Assembly: GCF_007990755.1 (NCBI RefSeq)
Contig: NZ_BJXA01000002.1
Span: 62,001-126,000 of the forward strand
Reading direction: 5' to 3'
From: Nocardia ninae NBRC 108245
GTDB lineage: Bacteria > Actinomycetota > Actinomycetes > Mycobacteriales > Mycobacteriaceae
DNA: 64,000 nucleotides
Shown here: positions 59,896 through 64,000 of the stretch, piece after piece
Position numbering within the stretch: position 1 is the first letter of the stretch
Layout of the letters: every line of letters begins with the position of its first letter
Made by a program: the position numbers and the translations under genes
The notes under the pieces: generated by a model
Database searches by the model: none
What the model was told of the DNA's origin: nothing
Seen by the model: the letters and a program-made list of their open reading frames with translations, nothing else

Positions 59896-61508
59896 CCGAA
59901 ACGAACGGTATCGCCGCGGAATTCGTGGACACAGTGCAGTCGCCCCAGTACGAGGTCGTCGCGATCGGCGCGGGCATCGGCGGCATCTGTGCCGGGGTGA
60001 AACTGCAGGAGATCGGGATCAACAACTTCCTGATCGTGGACCGGATCGGCGGGCTCGGTGGCACCTGGTACAGCCACAGCTACCCCGACGCGGGCTGCGA
60101 CATCCCCAGTACGACTTATCAATTCTCCTTCGCGCGTAAACCGGACTGGGATCGGTTCTTCGCCAAACGCGATCAGATCTTGCAGTATCTCGAGGAGGTC
60201 GCCGCCGAGCACGACCTGCCGCGCCGAATGCGCTTCCACACCACCATCGTTCGCGAAGAATGGGACGACGACCATGCGCTGTGGCGGTTGCATACCGACA
60301 CCGGCGAGGTGATCACCGCTCGCTTCGTGATCAGTGCGGTCGGCGCCTACATCAATCCGAAGACCGAGCCGAACATCCCCGGATTGGCCGCCTACACCGG
60401 GGTTTCCATGCACCCGGCCCACTGGAATCACGACTTCGATTTCACCGGCAAGCGGGTGGCCATCATCGGCGTCGGCGCCAGCACCATGCAGATCGCGCCG
60501 AAGCTCGCCGCGCAGGTCGACCGGCTCGACATCTATCAGCGCACGCCGCAGGTGTACCTGCCGAAGCCGGATTTCGTCTTGCGCCCGTGGATGCAACGGC
60601 TGCTCGCCCTGCCCGGCGGTTCCGCTGCCGTCAACGGGATCGCTCAGACGGTCATCGACACGCTGTTGCGCATCGCGGTCTTCACGCCCGCGCCGCTGTG
60701 GAAGATGGGCGCCCGCCTGGTCGACGCCGTCGGACGTGCAGCCTACGCGGGGTGGCTGCGAATCAAGGTGAAGGACAAGGAGACCCGCCGTGTGCTGCGG
60801 CCCGGCTTCGGCATCGCGTGCATCCGTGGCGGTGCGGGCGGCGACTATCTGCCGACGCTCAACCGCGACAATGTCGAGCTGATCACCGCGGGCATCGCGG
60901 AGATCCAGCCGAACGGCATCCGCAGCGCGGACGGCGTCGAGCGGGAGATCGACGCGCTGGTGCTGGCGACCGGCTACGAGGTGTTCTCCGACCCGGAGAG
61001 CTACAAACCCGGAACCGTCATCGGCCGAGACGGATTCGACCTCGGCGTCTTCTACAACACCGAGGAGTTGAAGGCGTACTACAGCACCTCCGTCGCCGGC
61101 GTCCCGAACCGCTTCATCATGATCGGCCCCTACTCCTGGACCGGCACCGCGTTCCACTACTTCGTGGAGAACGCCATGCGCCACATCGCCACCGTCATCG
61201 ACGAGACCCGGCGGCGCGGCGCCACCACGGTGGAGGTGCGGCCCGAAGCGCAGGAGCGGTTCCATCAGGAGATGCTGCGTAGCGGCCGGAATCTGTCGTA
61301 CTACCTGGAAACTCGCTGTGAGGGGTCGAACAGCTACTTCGTCAATTCCCAAGGCAAGTCGCCCTATATCCGTCCGTGGTCGTTGCTGAAGACCTACCGC
61401 AAGGCCGTCCGTTTCGACCGTGACGACTACAGCTACCGCCATGCCGTCCGGTACGACGACCCGATCGACACCTCGCCGGTCGAACTGGCCGACGCCGAAC
61501 TCGGGTAG
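59892..61508 (+). CDS. Baeyer-Villiger monooxygenase (paralogue 3)
   Basis: 538 residues from GTG 59892, overlapping the SRPBCC stop by 4 bases. FAD motif AIGAGIGGICAG, GGTWYSHSYPDAGCDIPS, NADPH motif IIGVGASTMQIAPK, and a fingerprint with Y168, G170, H174 and W178. The spacing VLATGYEVFSDPESYKPGTVIG is shared with paralogue 1. The operon ends with a strong hairpin 8 bases after the stop. Confidence 0.92.
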   Translation: MTETNGIAAEFVDTVQSPQYEVVAIGAGIGGICAGVKLQEIGINNFLIVDRIGGLGGTWYSHSYPDAGCDIPSTTYQFSFARKPDWDRFFAKRDQILQYLEEVAAEHDLPRRMRFHTTIVREEWDDDHALWRLHTDTGEVITARFVISAVGAYINPKTEPNIPGLAAYTGVSMHPAHWNHDFDFTGKRVAIIGVGASTMQIAPKLAAQVDRLDIYQRTPQVYLPKPDFVLRPWMQRLLALPGGSAAVNGIAQTVIDTLLRIAVFTPAPLWKMGARLVDAVGRAAYAGWLRIKVKDKETRRVLRPGFGIACIRGGAGGDYLPTLNRDNVELITAGIAEIQPNGIRSADGVEREIDALVLATGYEVFSDPESYKPGTVIGRDGFDLGVFYNTEELKAYYSTSVAGVPNRFIMIGPYSWTGTAFHYFVENAMRHIATVIDETRRRGATTVEVRPEAQERFHQEMLRSGRNLSYYLETRCEGSNSYFVNSQGKSPYIRPWSLLKTYRKAVRFDRDDYSYRHAVRYDDPIDTSPVELADAELG

Positions 61509-61515
61509 CCCGACC

Positions 61516-61553
61516 GCGCTCCTCCGCCCGCTCAACGGCTGGCGGAGGGGCGC
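61516..61553 (+). terminator. Hairpin that ends the operon and covers the next gene's Shine-Dalgarno
   Basis: Bases 61516-61528 pair with 61541-61553 (13 bp, one G-T), with a 12-base loop. The right arm contains GGAGGGG (61544-61550), the ribosome binding site of the gene starting at 61556. The stem can terminate the BVMO transcript or hide the ribosome binding site. Confidence 0.6.
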
Positions 61554-61555
61554 TG

Positions 61556-62359
61556 ATGGATACTGGCCGCATGGCTCTCGTAGACCCACCCGCGGTGCCG
61601 GCTGCGGTGCGTCCGTACCTGGCAGAGCTCGTGCAGCGGGCGCACAAGACCTGTGGGCCGCGGCTGCGCAGCGCCTTCGCGGTCGGATCCATCGCGCTGG
61701 CGGATTACCGTCACGGGCGCAGCGACATCGACGTGATCCTGGTGGTCGACCCGTCGCTATCCGGATCTGCGATACCCGAACTGGCCGAAGTGCTCGCGCA
61801 CCCTGCCCTGTCGTGTCCTGCGGCCGGGCTCGAATTGGTCGTCTACGACGCCACTTTCGCCGCCCAGCCGTCCGCCGCAGCGGGGTATCTGCTGGATCTC
61901 AATACCGGTCCGCTGCTGTCGAATCGGGCCGGCTTCGATCCGGCGCAATCACCGGCCTTCTGGTACGTCATCGATCGGTCGATCGCCCATCAATCGGGCT
62001 GTCTCCTCTACGGCAGCCCGGTGCGGCAGGTGCTCGCACCACCCACGCCGCGCGACCTTTTCGCCGCGCTCCTCGCCTCGGTCCGCGAGCACGCCACGGG
62101 CCAGGGGCACCTGAGCGACAATCAGGTGCTCAACGGCTGCCGCTCGGTGGCGTTCTGCCGCACCGGACGATGGCTCGCCAAAAGCGCAGCTGCCCAGCTG
62201 ATCATGGAATCCGAGGCAGACTTCCGGGTTCTCATCGACGCCGCATTGCGCAGTTTTCAGCGCCCCCGTACGGCAGCACTGGCGCTACCCGCCGCCGACG
62301 TGCAGACGTTCCTGGCGTGGGTGCGCGGGCAGGTCGAAAAGGCCGCGACCGAAAGATGA
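61556..62359 (+). CDS. AadA/ANT-like aminoglycoside nucleotidyltransferase
   Basis: 267 residues. The nucleotidyltransferase motif is GS at 44-45 followed by DxD (Asp57, Asp59) in AVGSIALADYRHGRSDIDVILVV. The C-terminal DUF4111-type helical domain (about 160-260) contains NGCRSVAFCRTGRWLAKSAAAQLIM. Family members adenylylate streptomycin/spectinomycin, but many relatives in soil actinobacteria are not active on known drugs. An ATG at 61571 is an alternative start. Confidence 0.85.
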   Translation: MDTGRMALVDPPAVPAAVRPYLAELVQRAHKTCGPRLRSAFAVGSIALADYRHGRSDIDVILVVDPSLSGSAIPELAEVLAHPALSCPAAGLELVVYDATFAAQPSAAAGYLLDLNTGPLLSNRAGFDPAQSPAFWYVIDRSIAHQSGCLLYGSPVRQVLAPPTPRDLFAALLASVREHATGQGHLSDNQVLNGCRSVAFCRTGRWLAKSAAAQLIMESEADFRVLIDAALRSFQRPRTAALALPAADVQTFLAWVRGQVEKAATER

Positions 62360-62378
62360 TTCGGCCGAGTACTTACGG

Positions 62379-62975
62379 CTAGGTCGACCGAGGAACGCCC
62401 ACACCGCCGAGGAAAGTGCGAATCGCGTTGTCCGCGACCGCATGTGAGGGCGCGGTACCCCGCTGGGCCGCTTCGGCGGCGAGGAAGATGTGCGCGTTGT
62501 AGACCCCGTCGATCCACTCCGTCGGTAACTCGGGGTCGAGCGTGCCCTCGGCCTGTGCGGCGGCGATGAGCGTCCGCACGCTCGCATCGTTCGCATCGCC
62601 CCAGTGCGGGTTGCCCGCGAAGCGGCGTGGGTCGGCGAAGAGAAAGACCACGCGGTCGCTGACTTCGATGAGGGACCGCAACAGGTAGATCAGATGGTCG
62701 AGCGGGGCGCGGGTCCCATTGTTCGCCGCGGTGGCCACGGCATCGACAACCTGCAACGAATCGATGAGGACGGCATCGATGAGATCTTGCCGTTCCGGGA
62801 AGTAACGGTGCAGGGTGCTCCGGCTGACCTCGGCGCGATCGGCGATGTCGGTGAGCGAAGCGGAGAAGTCGCGCGTCCACGCCGCGAGCGCGGCGGTCAT
62901 GATGGCGGTCCGGGTGCGGCCCCGAGGGCCGCTGGACGGAGCGTGTGTCGCGTCGGCGTGCCCGCGGCTGACCAT
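62379..62975 (-). CDS. TetR-family regulator
   Basis: 198 residues. Helix-turn-helix SLTDIADRAEVSRSTLHRYFPERQDLIDAV (about 40-70). It is divergent from a lipoprotein carboxylesterase, with a near-perfect palindrome in the gap. The C-terminal domain is helical. It probably represses the esterase and itself. Confidence 0.9.
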   Translation of the reverse strand: MVSRGHADATHAPSSGPRGRTRTAIMTAALAAWTRDFSASLTDIADRAEVSRSTLHRYFPERQDLIDAVLIDSLQVVDAVATAANNGTRAPLDHLIYLLRSLIEVSDRVVFLFADPRRFAGNPHWGDANDASVRTLIAAAQAEGTLDPELPTEWIDGVYNAHIFLAAEAAQRGTAPSHAVADNAIRTFLGGVGVPRST

Positions 62976-63025
62976 GGCCGAACATTAGCACCCCCAAGGA
63001 ATCGATGGGACGAACGCTGTTGTTT

Positions 63026-63045
63026 ATGGGACAGTTGTGTCCTAT
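63026..63045. promoter_or_regulatory. TetR operator candidate near the carboxylesterase
   Basis: ATGGGACA-GTTG-TGTCCTAT has 7 of 8 arm pairs complementary (one mismatch), in the 144-base gap between the divergent TetR and esterase genes. The GGACA/TGTCC half-site resembles the operator at 22152-22177. Confidence 0.55.
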
Positions 63046-63119
63046 TTTGGAGTAAGCCTGTACTGGACAGGCGCCCGACCGCCGGCCGAGATCGGCCGGA
63101 AATCAGGAGAGGCCGTCCG

Positions 63120-64000
63120 ATGAAGTCACGTCTCGCTGCCGGAAGCTGCGCGCTCGTCGCAGTGCTGATCGCAGTCCTGCTCACCGGGTGTGCGCAGGAC
63201 CGAGCCGACCCGGCGGTAGTACATACGCCGGGTGGCGTTGTTCGTGGCACGGTGCACCCCGATCATCGTCTCTTTCAGGGGATTCCGTTCGCGCAGCCAC
63301 CTGTGGGCGAATTACGTTGGCAGCCACCGCGACCCGCGCCGGCCTGGACGGGGGAGCGAGACGCGACCACGCCAGGCTCGTTGTGCATGCAGAATCCGGC
63401 CGATCCGTCCGATGGACCGCAATCCGAGGACTGCCTCTACCTCAACGTCACTACGCCGGCAGCGAAACCCACTCGTCCGCGACCGGTGCTGGTGTGGCTG
63501 CACGGCGGCGGTTTCTACCAGGGCAACGCGGCCGAGTACGGCGCGGCCCGGCTGGCGAGTCAGGGTGACGTGGTCGTGCTGACCGCCAACTATCGCCTCG
63601 GCGTCTTCGGCTTCCTGCGCCTACCCGGTATGGCCGACGGCGGCACGTTCGGACTCCAGGACCAGCAACTCGCCCTGCGCTGGGCCGCGGCCAATGCGGC
63701 GGCCTTCGGCGGCGATCCCGGCAATATCACCCTGTTCGGCGAGTCGGCCGGTGCGATGAGCACCTGCGCGCAGCTGACTTCGCCCGGTGCGACAGGTCTG
63801 TTCCACAAGGCCATCATGCAGAGCAGGACCTGCATGTCGGAGTGGCCGCCCTACGCCGCCGACGGCACCGGCAGCACCGCGTTCGATACTCCGGCCTACG
63901 CCGAACAGCAAAGTCGCACATTGTCCGAGAGCCTCGGCTGCCCGCCGGACGGCGCCGACCTCACCTGCCTCCGGCGTGCCCCGACCGACCGATTGCTGGC
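63120..64000 (+). CDS. Type-B carboxylesterase, lipoprotein (C-terminus cut by window edge)
   Basis: 293 codons visible from ATG 63120, with AGGAGAGG upstream. The N-terminal signal ends with the lipobox VLLTGC, so it is a lipoprotein. The alpha/beta hydrolase body shows FQGIPFAQPP, the Cys pair region SEDCLYLNV, WLHGGGF (oxyanion hole) and FGESAGA with the nucleophile Ser209. This is the pattern of para-nitrobenzyl-esterase/cholinesterase-type enzymes. The Glu and His of the triad lie beyond the edge. Confidence 0.9.
   Translation, partial: MKSRLAAGSCALVAVLIAVLLTGCAQDRADPAVVHTPGGVVRGTVHPDHRLFQGIPFAQPPVGELRWQPPRPAPAWTGERDATTPGSLCMQNPADPSDGPQSEDCLYLNVTTPAAKPTRPRPVLVWLHGGGFYQGNAAEYGAARLASQGDVVVLTANYRLGVFGFLRLPGMADGGTFGLQDQQLALRWAAANAAAFGGDPGNITLFGESAGAMSTCAQLTSPGATGLFHKAIMQSRTCMSEWPPYAADGTGSTAFDTPAYAEQQSRTLSESLGCPPDGADLTCLRRAPTDRLL

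Noticed and set aside
1-64000. CRISPR arrays, insertion sequences, integrases, tRNA or rRNA genes
   Set aside because: No regularly spaced repeats, transposase or integrase motifs, or RNA gene structures were recognised when reading both strands.

Overview
The window is high-GC actinobacterial DNA, most likely from Nocardia or a close mycolic-acid-producing relative. Supporting signs are an MMPL/RND lipid transporter, an MCE lipoprotein, an LGFP-repeat wall protein, a GH76 enzyme, many TetR regulators, frequent GTG/TTG starts and 4-bp start/stop overlaps. I saw no rRNA, tRNA, CRISPR array, insertion sequence or phage gene. Both ends cut genes: a methyltransferase on the left and a carboxylesterase on the right.

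Layout. 1-2.9 kb: small conserved or unknown genes, including a degenerate GyrB-like ATPase relative. 3.6-9.6 kb: an MMPL transporter with C-terminal carboxypeptidase-regulatory-like repeats, converging on a rifampicin phosphotransferase (rph). 9.9-12.5 kb: two exported proteins, one acetoacetate-decarboxylase-like and one Tat-exported GMC oxidoreductase. 12.6-19.8 kb: an apparent RiPP (ribosomal peptide) gene cluster. 19.9-33.6 kb: enzymes paired with local regulators (GH76, SGNH lipase/TetR, SDR/HxlR/MFS, MarR/VOC, TetR/GH39-like), several with clear palindromic operators. 33.6-37.5 kb: a two-component system divergent from a VanY-type D,D-carboxypeptidase and a DoxX-like membrane protein. 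37.5-49.6 kb: membrane and secreted proteins, an EF-hand protein coupled to an HPPD/hydroxymandelate-synthase-family dioxygenase, an FAD oxidase, LysR and a solitary MCE lipoprotein. 49.6-53.2 kb: a TetR-ABC1 kinase-serine hydrolase run. 53.3-61.5 kb: a tight seven-gene operon of two SDRs, three Baeyer-Villiger-type monooxygenases, an esterase and an SRPBCC protein. 61.5-64 kb: an AadA-like nucleotidyltransferase behind a Shine-Dalgarno-sequestering hairpin, a TetR and a lipoprotein carboxylesterase.

The most interesting locus is the RiPP cluster. A 39-residue precursor (14161-14280) has a hydrophobic C-terminus containing Thr, Cys, Thr, Asp and Asn. It is followed by a hairpin, a SagB-type dehydrogenase, a fusion of a PaaK-like adenylating domain to a Ser/His S26-type peptidase domain, a PqqD-like recognition protein, a YcaO ending in PxPxP, and an Mrp-type P-loop protein with a CxxC motif. 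A protein-isoaspartate-methyltransferase-like enzyme with a long C-terminal extension is divergent to it. There is no E1-like partner and no dedicated exporter in the window. The inferred product is a short, single-Cys modified peptide; the adenylation/peptidase fusion is the least expected part.

The 53-61 kb operon reads as a route that oxidises an alcohol to a ketone, inserts oxygen to give an ester and then hydrolyses it. It resembles the mycobacterial mymA region in gene content.
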